Of a stretch of 64,000 nt of DNA, positions 27,447-35,997 are shown one piece after another. Where the stretch lies: contig NZ_CP069396.1 of assembly GCF_016887565.1 (NCBI RefSeq), forward strand, positions 10,956,001 through 11,020,000, given 5' to 3'. Source of the stretch: Archangium violaceum (GTDB lineage Bacteria; Myxococcota; Myxococcia; Myxococcales; Myxococcaceae). The notes under the pieces were generated by a model. The model saw only the letters and a list, made by a program, of their open reading frames with translations. It had not been told where the DNA came from and did not search any database. Positions within the stretch are counted from its first letter, which is position 1. The number at the start of each line of letters is the position of its first letter. Position numbers and translations under genes: made by a program.

Positions 27447-28115
27447 ATGTCCAAATCCCGATCCCCCGACGCCATTCAGAACCTGGCGCAGTCGCTCAGC
27501 GAAGACTTCGCCCACCGCAGCAAGGCCGAGCAGGCCGAGGCGATCCGTGAGCTCAAGCAGATCATCGCCAACGCGCCCGAGCGCAGCGAGTTCCGCGATA
27601 CCAAGAAGTTCTTCTACCGCGGCCCGGTGTTCTGCGTGGCGCCGCTGGCGCTGGCGATCTACATGATGAAGACGCAGGCGTCGCCGAGTTGGGGCATGAT
27701 CGCCTTCCTGCTGGCGCTGGCGCTGTTCGGTGTGGTGCTCGCCTACCAGCATCGCAATGACGGCGCCACGCCACACATGGTGCTGACCCGCACCGAGCTG
27801 CAGGTGACCAATCTGTCCGCGCCGCTGCCGCTGGTCGAGGTCAACGACCTGGAGATCGCCGAGCTGTCGCAGACCTGGATCAACTTCCATGTCGGCGAGA
27901 ACACTTCCCTGCCCACCGCGACCCGATTGCGCGGCATGCTGGTGTCGCAGGCGGTGGTGTTCCCCAAGGGCAAGAAGCGCCGCATCGCGGTGAGCATGGC
28001 CGGCATCAAGGTCAACGGCGAGAAGCTCGACTGGGATGAGACCCTGGAGCTGATCGAGCGTCATCTGCAGGCCGCCCACGCGACCGCTGAGCTTCAGGCG
28101 CTCCAGGCTCGCTGA
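27447..28115 (+). CDS. Two-pass membrane protein next to M48 protease
   Basis: 222 residues from the ATG at 27447, which has AAGGAAG at good spacing; an in-frame GTG at 27372 inside the protease gene is not needed. The N-terminal 65 residues are charged and helical (AQSLSEDFAHRSKAEQAEAI), then two hydrophobic segments follow (GPVFCVAPLALAIYMM and MIAFLLALALFGVVLAYQ), then a beta-rich C-terminal domain (VLTRTELQVTNLSAPLPLVE). The last part resembles PH-like domains that follow two membrane helices in some envelope proteins. It probably works with the adjacent protease; no known family was recognised. Confidence 0.7.
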   Translation: MSKSRSPDAIQNLAQSLSEDFAHRSKAEQAEAIRELKQIIANAPERSEFRDTKKFFYRGPVFCVAPLALAIYMMKTQASPSWGMIAFLLALALFGVVLAYQHRNDGATPHMVLTRTELQVTNLSAPLPLVEVNDLEIAELSQTWINFHVGENTSLPTATRLRGMLVSQAVVFPKGKKRRIAVSMAGIKVNGEKLDWDETLELIERHLQAAHATAELQALQAR

Positions 28116-28626
28116 GCCCGTCGCGCTCCCTCAGGGCAGTTCGCGCCGCGGATCCGCGCTGCGGCTCCCGGCCCGGAGTGTAAGCCGGAGGGGTGCGAGC
28201 GATTTTGGAGCGAGAACAACGGCTCGAGCCCTGACACCATCCGCGGTGCGGTACGCACGAGCCTGCTCGCCGCCCGCGTCAGCGTCGCCTCGCCGGACGG
28301 ACTGGTCCACGGTCAGCCCCGCCGGAGACAAGAAGGGCGCGGAGCCGTTCAACAATCCGTTCCGCAATCTCAAACACTGAGACCGCTGCGCGCGGAGCTT
28401 TGCTCCTGCACTGTCCAGGGCGGGTCGCGCGGCCCTCCTGGCCTACCACCTACCCCGGCCCTCTCCCGCAACAGAGCCCCCATCCCGCCTATACGCCACG
28501 GCAGGGGGCGTGGGCCTGTGGGCACCTGCTGCTTGGGGTTCAACACCAGCCGATGCGGACCCACAAAGATCGCTTGAGTCCAACCCCGAAGACCGGGAAG
28601 GAGGCGGCACGCAAAGGAGCGTCTCA
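28116..28626. other. Non-coding stretch with repeat C and gene debris
   Basis: No complete gene. At 28321-28380 a plus frame ends PAGDKKGAEPFNNPFRNLKH, which reads like the tail of a lost protein. Repeat C lies at 28459-28496. The right end supplies AAAGGAG, the ribosome site for the gene at 28627. I checked for a riboswitch in the leader and found no known consensus. Confidence 0.45.
28459..28496. repeat. Dispersed repeat C, copy 1
   Basis: A 38-base segment starting CCCTCTCCCGCAACAG that recurs at 54126-54163 in the same orientation with three mismatches. Both copies are intergenic. Confidence 0.65.
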
Positions 28627-30720
28627 ATGAACGTTCGTCACCTGCCCGTCGTCGTTCGCCGCACCGGACTGGCCGTATTCTTCGCCGCCGTCGTTGCCTG
28701 TGCAGTGGAGCCGGAGAGCGACCCCGAACTCCAACCGCAAACCGCCGCGCTTACCGCGGGCACCCGGCTCATCGGCGTGCAGTCCGGCCGCTGCCTCGAC
28801 GTGGCCCAGAACAGCCAGACGCCGGGGACCGGGCTCAACATTTATGACTGCCACGGAGAGGGGAACCAGCGGTTCCTGTTCACGCCCGAGGGCGAGCTGC
28901 GCGTGTTCGACGGCGCCCAGTGCGTCCAGCCCGCGACCGCCAGCGCCGGGGCAAGGGCGGTCATCGGCGCCTGCACCGGGGCGGCGAATCAGCGGTGGGT
29001 CCGCAACGCCAACGGCACGGTGGTCCATACGCCGTCCTCGCTGTGCCTCGACGTGTCCGGCGGGGCCACCACCAACAGCTCGCCGGTGATCCTCTGGAAT
29101 TGCAACGGCCAGACGAACCAGCAGTGGTCGCTGCCGCCCGACTCCCAGCCCCCCACCGTGCCCACCGGGCTCACCCTGTCCAACGTGACGTGCAACTCGG
29201 CCACGCTCTCGTGGTCCCCGTCCACGGACAACCAGGGGGTCGCCTTCTACGACGTCTACCACGACGGCCAGCTCATGAAGACCGTCTCCGGCGCCACGGT
29301 GTCGACCGTTCTGACCGTGGTCCCCGGCGCGACCTGGGGCCTGTACGTGAACGCGCGGGATGCGGCGGGCAACGTCTCTCAAGGCAGCGCCACGCTCTCC
29401 ATCACCCCGCCGCCGTGCCAGGTGGACACCCAGCCCCCCAGCGTCCCGACCGGTGTCTCCGCCACCGCCTCGGGCACCAGCGTGACCGTGAGCTGGAGCG
29501 CGTCGACCGACAACCAGGGCGTGAGGGCGTACGACGTGTTCCGAGGGGGCGTGAAGATCGGGACGGTGTCCGGCTCGCCGCCCGGGACGTCTTTCGTCGA
29601 CAGCGGCCTCTCCCCGAACACGGCCTATGCCTACGCCGTGCTCGCCCGCGACGCCCAGGACAATGCGTCGGCCCAGAGTTCGGCCGTGACGGTCACCACC
29701 GGCCAGGCCTGCGCGAACGCCGTCTGCTCCGTCACCCAGGTCGCCACCGACACGGACATCCCCTGGGGCCTGGTGAACCTGCCGGACGGCTCGGTGCTCT
29801 ACGGCCGCAGAGACGCGCAGAACATCGTTCGCCTGGACCCGGCGACGGGCCAGAAGACGTCGGTGGGAACCGTCCCCAACGTGCAGAGCACCGACGGCGA
29901 GGGCGGGCTGATGGGGCTGGCCCTCTCCCCCACCTTCTCCAGCGACCGCTGGCTGTACGTGATGCACACCTCCCCGACCGACAACCGCATCGTGCGCCTG
30001 CGGTACGAGAACGGCGCCCTCAACACCGCCTCGCTCCAGGTGCTGGTCCAGGGCATCGGCCGCAACAAGTTCCACAACGGCGGGCGCCTGCGCTTTGGAC
30101 CGGACGGGAAGCTCTACGCGTCGACCGGGGATGCCCAGAACGGCGCCTACGCGCAGGACATCAACAACCTGGCCGGCAAGGTGTTGCGGCTCAATGCCGA
30201 CGGCAGCGTCCCGTCCGACAACCCCTTCGGCAATTACGTGTGGAGCTACGGCCACCGCAACCCGCAGGGACTGGCCTTCGATTCTCAGGGCCGCCTTTGG
30301 GAACAGGAGTTCGGCAACTCCGTGATGGACGAGACCAACCTCATCCAGAAGGGCGGGAACTACGGCTGGCCGAACTGTGAAGGGACGGTGTCCCAGGGCG
30401 GTTCGGGCTGCGCGACGGCCGGGTACATCGCCCCGAAGCAGACCTACCCCACGTCGGAAGGCTCCTGCTCCGGCATCGCGGTGGTCCGCGACGTCCTCTA
30501 CGTGGCCTGCGCCCGCGGCTCACGCCTCTACCGCGAGGTCATCAGCGGCTCCGGCGTGACCAACGTGCAGCAGTTCTTCGTCGGCACCTACGGCCGGCTG
30601 CGCACCGTCGAGCCGACCCCCGACGGCAACCTGTGGCTGACCACCACCAACGAGGGCGACAAGGACAGCATCGCCGACAACAGCAACGAGAAGATTTTCC
30701 GCGTCCTTCTCGGGCAGTAG
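28627..30720 (+). CDS. Ricin-lectin/FN3/sorbosone dehydrogenase-like lipoprotein
   Basis: 697 residues from the ATG at 28627, with AAAGGAG 8 bases ahead; the frame is open upstream, but this is the only start with a signal. The lipobox is FFAAVVAC. Residues about 44-175 form a ricin B-type beta-trefoil (GRCLDVAQNSQTPGTGLNIY, repeated Q-x-W motifs), then two FN3 domains (about 180-270 and 275-360; PPTVPTGLTL, PPSVPTGVSA), then a PQQ-type glucose/sorbosone dehydrogenase propeller (about 370-697). In the last, KFHNGGRLRFGPDGKLYAST carries the His that acts as base in soluble glucose dehydrogenase, and SYGHRNPQGLAF is also diagnostic. Likely an outer-surface enzyme oxidising sugars held by the lectin. 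The gene is monocistronic. Confidence 0.85.
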   Translation: MNVRHLPVVVRRTGLAVFFAAVVACAVEPESDPELQPQTAALTAGTRLIGVQSGRCLDVAQNSQTPGTGLNIYDCHGEGNQRFLFTPEGELRVFDGAQCVQPATASAGARAVIGACTGAANQRWVRNANGTVVHTPSSLCLDVSGGATTNSSPVILWNCNGQTNQQWSLPPDSQPPTVPTGLTLSNVTCNSATLSWSPSTDNQGVAFYDVYHDGQLMKTVSGATVSTVLTVVPGATWGLYVNARDAAGNVSQGSATLSITPPPCQVDTQPPSVPTGVSATASGTSVTVSWSASTDNQGVRAYDVFRGGVKIGTVSGSPPGTSFVDSGLSPNTAYAYAVLARDAQDNASAQSSAVTVTTGQACANAVCSVTQVATDTDIPWGLVNLPDGSVLYGRRDAQNIVRLDPATGQKTSVGTVPNVQSTDGEGGLMGLALSPTFSSDRWLYVMHTSPTDNRIVRLRYENGALNTASLQVLVQGIGRNKFHNGGRLRFGPDGKLYASTGDAQNGAYAQDINNLAGKVLRLNADGSVPSDNPFGNYVWSYGHRNPQGLAFDSQGRLWEQEFGNSVMDETNLIQKGGNYGWPNCEGTVSQGGSGCATAGYIAPKQTYPTSEGSCSGIAVVRDVLYVACARGSRLYREVISGSGVTNVQQFFVGTYGRLRTVEPTPDGNLWLTTTNEGDKDSIADNSNEKIFRVLLGQ

Positions 30721-30748
30721 GCAGCTGTGGAGGCTGACACCTGCTGGT

Positions 30749-30787
30749 CCCCACGGCGGCGGCGCCGGGCGAGGACGAAGCAGCAGC
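30749..30787. repeat. Dispersed repeat B, copy 2
   Basis: Matches 18146-18184 in the same orientation over 39 bases with one difference. It lies just downstream of the sorbosone dehydrogenase-like gene. Confidence 0.8.
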
Positions 30788-30881
30788 TCCCGCCTCCCGC
30801 TACTTCGAGTTGACCGCGACGGCCCTTCACCGGTCCGTCGCGTCGTCGCTCTTCAATGGAGCTCGGAACCGGTGATGGGGG

Positions 30882-31769
30882 TTACTTGCCGCAGGCGCAC
30901 CAGGGCGAAGCGGTCGTCCGGGCGGCATGCTCGGCCCAGTACGCCGCGCTGTAGCGTGCGACGGAGTAACCGCTCAGCAGGGTGGTGCGGTCCTGTTCAT
31001 CCAGCGTCTTGTCCGCCAGCGTCTCCATCTCGAAGGACTTCGTGGTCTCGATCAGCGTGTCCGTGTCGAGGGGCGCGACGGCGGTGAAGTAGCGGATGAG
31101 CCGCTGGCTCACGGCCGCCGTCATCTTTCCGCTCTTCACGCGATTCTGGAGGGCAACGCCGATGTCCTCATCAGCGGCCGAAGCGACGAAGTCGAGCGAG
31201 TCGTGCCAGGCCGCCTCGAACTCGGGCATCTTCAGGAGCTCCGGCGGGGCGTTCAGCGCCTTGCTGGCGTACTCCCAGATGGGGCCCTGGGTCCGATCGC
31301 GCGGGAACGGGAAGGGAAAGGGGTTGGGAATGCAGCCTCCCGGCCCAATGATGGACACGGTGTCGTCCAGTGCCGCGTTGTGGTGCTTGCCGATATGGTC
31401 GAACGGGTTGAGGGGATTGGACGGATCGCCCGACGCCCGGCGGCCCGCGCTCACTCCCTGGGTGGTGGTCTCCCTGGTGGCGGCCTCGGAGGAGGCCCCG
31501 ACTCCAGTGGTGAACGCGCCCGAGACGGCTCCGGTGACCCGGCCAACTCCGCCGGATTCACCATTCTGAGCGCCCAGGTACGCCCCTGTGACGGCACCCA
31601 AGACGTCCGAGCCGATGACCCGGAGCCACCTCGGCCAGCGCAGGGGCTGGGCGAGGGTTCCCTCGGGCGTGGGCATGGGCTCGGACTCCTGGACGGGGCC
31701 ACAGCCCGAGGCGAGCACGCAGGCGAGAAGCAGGGAGGAACGAAGCAGGGGGCGAATCATGGGGGTCAT
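30882..31769 (-). CDS. Glycine-zipper lipoprotein of unknown function
   Basis: 295 residues from the ATG at 31769 (or 31760, three codons later); GAAGAAG precedes it. SSLLLACVLASGC is the lipoprotein signal. A Gly/Ala-rich segment at about 45-90 (LGAVTGAYLGAQNGESGGVG and beyond) looks like a glycine zipper that could enter a membrane. The rest is helical and polar, with HNAALDDTVSIIGPGG and a Pro-Phe run (NPFPFPFPRD). Two Cys end the protein (SPWCACGK). No known domain was recognised. It may be an outer membrane-associated lipoprotein; nothing in the neighbourhood identifies a job. Confidence 0.65.
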   Translation of the reverse strand: MTPMIRPLLRSSLLLACVLASGCGPVQESEPMPTPEGTLAQPLRWPRWLRVIGSDVLGAVTGAYLGAQNGESGGVGRVTGAVSGAFTTGVGASSEAATRETTTQGVSAGRRASGDPSNPLNPFDHIGKHHNAALDDTVSIIGPGGCIPNPFPFPFPRDRTQGPIWEYASKALNAPPELLKMPEFEAAWHDSLDFVASAADEDIGVALQNRVKSGKMTAAVSQRLIRYFTAVAPLDTDTLIETTKSFEMETLADKTLDEQDRTTLLSGYSVARYSAAYWAEHAARTTASPWCACGK

Positions 31770-32082
31770 CTTCTTCGAGGTGGGGGGACCGCGAGCCGAT
31801 GCGTCACGGTAGCTCGGCCGGTTCGCCGAGCGTGCCCTGGCCTGGAGCAGGAAACGGGCCAGGGCGTGCCTCCTCCTCTGAAGAAGGTGAAGATTGTTCT
31901 TCCCGTGTTGCTTTGAGCGCCACGGATTCCAGGCGCGCTGTTGCCTTCCGATGCACGACCCGGCTTCCGTCCTGGGAACCCAGTCACTCGCCCGCCACAT
32001 CCGGAGCCCTCACCGGGCCGCGTGTTGCCTCGGAGGCACGGCACCTCGACAGCATCCTGTTGGCTGTGGTGGCTGCCATGGG

Positions 32083-32667
32083 CTATAGCAAAGAGCGAAT
32101 GGCGGTGGTTGTGGACAAGGCGGCTCCATTGCCCAGCTGGCCATCGGAGTTATAACCCCAGGCCCACACGGTGCCGTCGGAGCGCACCGCCAGCGAATGG
32201 TGAGAGCCCGCGGCCACGGCCACCACCCCGCTCAATCCCTGCACCTGCACCGGCACCGAGCGGTTGCTCGTGGTGCCATCCCCCAACTGGCCGTGGGAGT
32301 TGTCGCCCCAAGCCCATACGGTGCTGTCGGAGCGCACCTCGAACGAATGGGAGGAGCCCGCGGCCACGGCCACCACTCCACTCAACCCCTGCACCTGAAC
32401 GGGCGCCGAGTGGTTGCTCGTGGTGCCATCCCCCAGTTGGCCCAAGCCGTTGGCGCCGACGGCCCAGACGGTGCCATCCGGGCGCAGTGACAGAGAATGT
32501 GATCCTCCTGCCGCGAGGCGTACTCGCGACTGTGCGGCCCACAGAGGCGCCCCCATCAACGCCTGCTCTCCGGACTCGTCCGTGGGCTGACCACAACCCA
32601 CCACCATCAGCACTCCAATCCAGACTCCCAGCAGTCCGGTCATCCATCGTCCTGTATTGCTTTTCAT
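32083..32667 (-). CDS. Truncated RCC1-repeat lipoprotein
   Basis: 194 residues: lipoprotein signal (GVWIGVLMVVGC) followed by three RCC1 repeats with the usual core (GGSHSLSLRPDGTVWAVGAN, LGQLGDGTTSN). Complete RCC1 propellers need seven blades and myxobacterial members usually have them, so this copy stops after about three; the final residues (ALSTTTAIRSLL) are not RCC1-like. The two inner repeats are nearly identical at DNA level, so a recombination event within the repeats could have removed the rest. It may be a pseudogene or a short product. The start has an upstream hydrophilic leader as expected. Confidence 0.65.
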   Translation of the reverse strand: MKSNTGRWMTGLLGVWIGVLMVVGCGQPTDESGEQALMGAPLWAAQSRVRLAAGGSHSLSLRPDGTVWAVGANGLGQLGDGTTSNHSAPVQVQGLSGVVAVAAGSSHSFEVRSDSTVWAWGDNSHGQLGDGTTSNRSVPVQVQGLSGVVAVAAGSHHSLAVRSDGTVWAWGYNSDGQLGNGAALSTTTAIRSLL

Positions 32668-32801
32668 TGCGTTGCTCCTGGTCAGAAGGGAGCGTTACAA
32701 CTTTCGCGGGCGGCATCTGCCTTCCTCTGGCACTGCGTTTCGCAAGAGCGTGTGGTCCCTGAAGAGTCACTCACGCAATCCTGACGATTCTGCGTTCCAC
32801 A

Positions 32802-33060
32802 TTATTCAAGCCGACAATCGCCGCAGGTGCTCGCACAGGCGGTCTTGCATTCATCGCCGTGACCCATCTCCGCCGCCGTGCACGCAATTGATTCAGTGGA
32901 ACAGCCCCCGAGGTCAGGTCGGGTCACCCGGCTTCTGGCTGACCAGAAGAGGAGTTCGGCCAGCGAGTAGCGATCCGTCTCGGTCGAGGGCGCGGCCTCA
33001 CCCCGCACCACTTCCGGCGCCATGAACCTCGGGGTGCCGAGCACCCCCCCCAGCCCGCCC
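32802..33060 (-). pseudogene. Ser/Thr protein kinase activation-segment fragment
   Basis: The minus frame reads LGTPRFMAPEVVRGEAAPST then ETDRYSLAELLF, the G-T-P-x-F/Y-M-A-P-E segment and helix F of a Hanks-type kinase. No ATP-binding lobe precedes it and the sequence changes character after about 35 residues, ending in a Cys-rich tail (GDECKTACASTCGDC). It is a relic, perhaps fused by deletion to another gene end. Confidence 0.55.
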
Positions 33061-33100
33061 CGGTGACCTCGACATCGAGAAGCGCTGCAAGCGAGGTTGC

Positions 33101-33181
33101 CTCACAGCGGAGGGACGCACCCTCTCGAGCAGCCCGAGGCGACCGCTCGCCCGCGCAGGGCAGAGGTGCGCCTGGAGCGCG
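33101..33181. repeat. Dispersed repeat A, copy 2
   Basis: Matches 8658-8738 over 81 bases with three differences, in the same orientation. It lies directly upstream of the kinase fragment on its strand. Confidence 0.85.
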
Positions 33182-33301
33182 ACGTGATCGGCGCTGAAGT
33201 CCCGCCTGCTCCTGCGCACGCGCATCGTCACCTGCGCATCACCGGCATATCTCGCGCGCCATGGGGTGCCACGCCATCCGAGCGACCTCGAGAAGCACCC
33301 G

Positions 33302-35785
33302 CTACCAGGTCTTCGCCGCGGCAAGCGCCTCGTCGAAATCCAGGCCGTTGACCGGCATCACCGCGAGCCAGTTGATGGGCCCCACGACGTCGAAGACGAG
33401 GCCCTTGCCTCCGGTGGCTTCGACGATGCCGGCTCCCGCCGTGTTGCCCGCGCCGACGCCGTAGACGATGCCCGCGCCCGCGAGCTCCACGCTCGAGAGG
33501 CCCGCGCCGAAGGTGTTGTCTCCCACGGACGCCGCCACGTGGTACCGGCCATCGGGAACCTGGAGCCGGAACTTTCCTCCGGTCGTCAGCACGAAGCTGG
33601 CGAGGCGCGGATCCTTGGTGCCGTTGCGGTCGCCCCGGGTCAGAAGACCGGCCGCGCCCTGCCAGCCCCAACCACGGGCCGCGTCGAAGGCGGAGTCGTC
33701 GGCCACCGCCCAGCCCTCCACCGCCGGCGGTCCCGGAGGCTGGAAGTTCAGGGCGAAGAGCTCCCGGGTCGCGCTCGAAGTGACCTCGAGGGCTGCCTGG
33801 GCGTCGACCTGCCCGACCTTCGCGTGGAGCGTCGTGCTTCCCTCCGAGAGTCCCTGCACCGTGCCGCTGGTCACCGTGGCAATGGACGGATTGTCGGAGC
33901 TCCAGGTGGCATCGCAGGTGACGTCGCGGGTGAAGACGTCGGCGCCGCGGTGGAAGGAGCCGACGGCCGTGTAGCGTGACGGCATTCCGCGGAGTGCCTT
34001 GAGCGCCGATGCTGGCTGAATCTTCAGCGCGTCGAGTACGACATCACCGGCCATCGGCACCACTTCGAGCTCCAGGGCTCCGACCAGCCCGCGCCGGGTG
34101 AGCGGGTCGGTGTAGCTCGCCTGCAGCCGGGCCCGGCCCGGCTGGATGGCCCGGAAGGTGCCACCCTCGTCCACGGTCGCCACCTCCGGGTCGAGCGAGC
34201 TGAACGTGACCCCCGACGTGGCGACGAACGAGCTTCCGTCCTGGAACACCGCCGTCACCTGCAGCTTGCCGGTCGTGTTCGTCTCGACCGAGGCCTTGGG
34301 CGCCTTCACGTCGATGCGACGCAACAGGCGTGGGGGTCTCGAATCGAGCCGGTAGACGAAGACATTCGTGTCGACGGTATTGACCACCACGAAGACGTTC
34401 AGGCCTGGCACGTAGCGGAACCGCCCGAAGGTCCCGTTCATGTTGGCCGGTCCGGGCACCACCGTGCCCAGTGCCGGATGCTTCGTCCAGACGCGGGTGT
34501 CGATGTCCAGCGTGTAGACGTCCCCGCCTCCCTTCCACGCCACGATGCGATCGCTCACCGGGTCGTAGTCGACGCCGGGATTGCCACCGGCTTCAATCTC
34601 CCTGTCGCCCGTCGTCGCGAGCCGCACGTGCTTCGGAACGAACTTCCCCAGCGCGTCGATGGCCCAGGTCTCGGTGAAGCCCTGACCCACCGCGACGTAC
34701 AGCTTGCGCCGGGGGTCGACGACCGCGTTCCGATAATAGCCAAGGTCATCCGTCTCACCGCGGATGGTCCACTTGCCGGTGGCCGGGTCCCAGAACGACA
34801 TCGCCCCTCCACCGGCGTGGTACCAGAGGACGCGGGTGCCGGGGTCGTAGGCACAGTTGGCGCCGGTGCGCATTCCGAGCTGGGGAAGGTCGGGGTGACT
34901 CTCCCAGCGGTTCGTGTCGAGGTTGAGCGCCGTCTGCGGCCAGCCATCCCAGCCGATCGCGAGAAACCGGTCGAAGGGCGGAGGCAGGTACTCGAGCCCA
35001 TCGTAGGTGTGGACGGCGCAGTTGACCCCCAACGACCGGGAGGGACACTCATCTCCCTGTTTGACGGGGTCCGGGTCGGTCAGGCGCAGCCACGCGCCCT
35101 TGCGCAGATCAAAACCGTAGATTTCGTTGCCGAAGTAGCCGTTGTGGCCGCCGCCGGTGATGTAGAGCCGGTCGCGCTGGGTGTCCAAGGCACCGCTCGA
35201 CCAGTCGTTCATGATTCCGCTGATGCCCTCGCCCCAGGCGAGCCACTGATAGTTATCGGGCGTCGGCATCAGGGCCGCGGCCCGCAGGTTCGAAGCCGGG
35301 AACTCGTACCAGCGTCCCGCCGCCAGCCCGGAGAGCGCATCCGGCTGGGGATTCGGGATGGTCACCGTCACCGGGTTCGACGGGACACTCTCTCCCCCGT
35401 CGTCGGTGAGCGCGGTGACGGTGTATGTGTACGTCTCGCCCGGGACGGCCGGGCGGTGGGTGAAGGACGGCCGATTGACCTGTCCGACCTGCGCCGCGCC
35501 CAGCAGCACGCGGTAGCGCTTGACCGAGGCATCTGGCGACGGCTCCCACGCCAGTGAGACTTCGAAGGAGGAGACGCTTGCCGCGGCGAGCTTCGTCGGC
35601 GAGGCGGGGCGCTCCGGCCTCGGACCGCACGCGCTGACACCGGCGTCGACCCCCGCATCAGCCCCTGCGTCAGCTCGCCCGACAACTCCGCCGTCACCTG
35701 TTGCATTGTCAGAGCCGGTGCAGCCGGCTGAGGCCAGAACCAACACACTGACGACAAGGGTTCGAACGAGAGGTCGAAGGAGCAT
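33302..35785 (-). CDS. FN3/propeller/Ig-like surface lipoprotein
   Basis: 827 residues from the ATG at 35785, chosen because it gives a lipoprotein signal (VVSVLVLASAGC); the frame is open to 35881. An Ala/Asp-rich linker follows the Cys. Residues about 40-125 are FN3 (SPTKLAAASVSSFEVSLAWE). About 130-430 is a kelch or galactose-oxidase-like propeller without visible active-site residues (RDRLYITGGGHNGYFGNEIY, GMRTGANCAYDPGTRVLWY). About 440-640 is a pair of BIG2-type Ig domains (VTFSSLDPEVATVDEGGTFR, DNPSIATVTSGTVQGLSEGS). The C-terminal 170 residues (ELFALNFQPPGPPAVEGWAV) resemble the sugar-binding domain that accompanies rhamnogalacturonan esterases. Likely a cell-surface binding protein for polysaccharide. 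Confidence 0.75.
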   Translation of the reverse strand: MLLRPLVRTLVVSVLVLASAGCTGSDNATGDGGVVGRADAGADAGVDAGVSACGPRPERPASPTKLAAASVSSFEVSLAWEPSPDASVKRYRVLLGAAQVGQVNRPSFTHRPAVPGETYTYTVTALTDDGGESVPSNPVTVTIPNPQPDALSGLAAGRWYEFPASNLRAAALMPTPDNYQWLAWGEGISGIMNDWSSGALDTQRDRLYITGGGHNGYFGNEIYGFDLRKGAWLRLTDPDPVKQGDECPSRSLGVNCAVHTYDGLEYLPPPFDRFLAIGWDGWPQTALNLDTNRWESHPDLPQLGMRTGANCAYDPGTRVLWYHAGGGAMSFWDPATGKWTIRGETDDLGYYRNAVVDPRRKLYVAVGQGFTETWAIDALGKFVPKHVRLATTGDREIEAGGNPGVDYDPVSDRIVAWKGGGDVYTLDIDTRVWTKHPALGTVVPGPANMNGTFGRFRYVPGLNVFVVVNTVDTNVFVYRLDSRPPRLLRRIDVKAPKASVETNTTGKLQVTAVFQDGSSFVATSGVTFSSLDPEVATVDEGGTFRAIQPGRARLQASYTDPLTRRGLVGALELEVVPMAGDVVLDALKIQPASALKALRGMPSRYTAVGSFHRGADVFTRDVTCDATWSSDNPSIATVTSGTVQGLSEGSTTLHAKVGQVDAQAALEVTSSATRELFALNFQPPGPPAVEGWAVADDSAFDAARGWGWQGAAGLLTRGDRNGTKDPRLASFVLTTGGKFRLQVPDGRYHVAASVGDNTFGAGLSSVELAGAGIVYGVGAGNTAGAGIVEATGGKGLVFDVVGPINWLAVMPVNGLDFDEALAAAKTW

Positions 35786-35997
35786 GCGCGTGATCGGTAT
35801 CAGGGGATCCGCGCCCGGGGCAACGTCGTTGCCTTCGTCACCCGGGTGCGCGAGGCAGGCACTGTGGGGCGCGCGGTCCACAGAGTGTGGGGGAGGCCCC
35901 CCATCACTTCAGGGCTCAGGACCCGTGCCATGGACCCCTGCTCCCAGGAGAGCCCGCGCGAGCGCCCCATGGCATGTGACTTGCCTGGGGGCCGCTC
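35786..35997. promoter_or_regulatory. Divergent promoter region
   Basis: About 210 bases between the minus-strand surface lipoprotein and the plus-strand haem lipoprotein operon. It must hold both promoters, but no consensus boxes stand out. Confidence 0.3.

Larger units (their letters stand above)
32668..33301. other. Debris-rich non-coding stretch
   Basis: Holds the kinase fragment at 32802-33060 and repeat A at 33101-33181. The remainder shows no gene on either strand. Confidence 0.5.

Noticed and set aside
28321-28380. A short plus frame ending PAGDKKGAEPFNNPFRNLKH
   Set aside because: It looks like a genuine protein tail, but has no start and is too short to assign; mentioned only as debris.
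28440-28626. Leader of the sorbosone dehydrogenase-like gene considered as a riboswitch (c-di-GMP or cobalamin type)
   Set aside because: None of the conserved blocks of these riboswitches is present.
28624-30255. A 543-codon minus-strand frame opposite the sorbosone dehydrogenase-like gene
   Set aside because: Shadow of the plus-strand gene; low-complexity Arg/Gly/Val content and no start signal.
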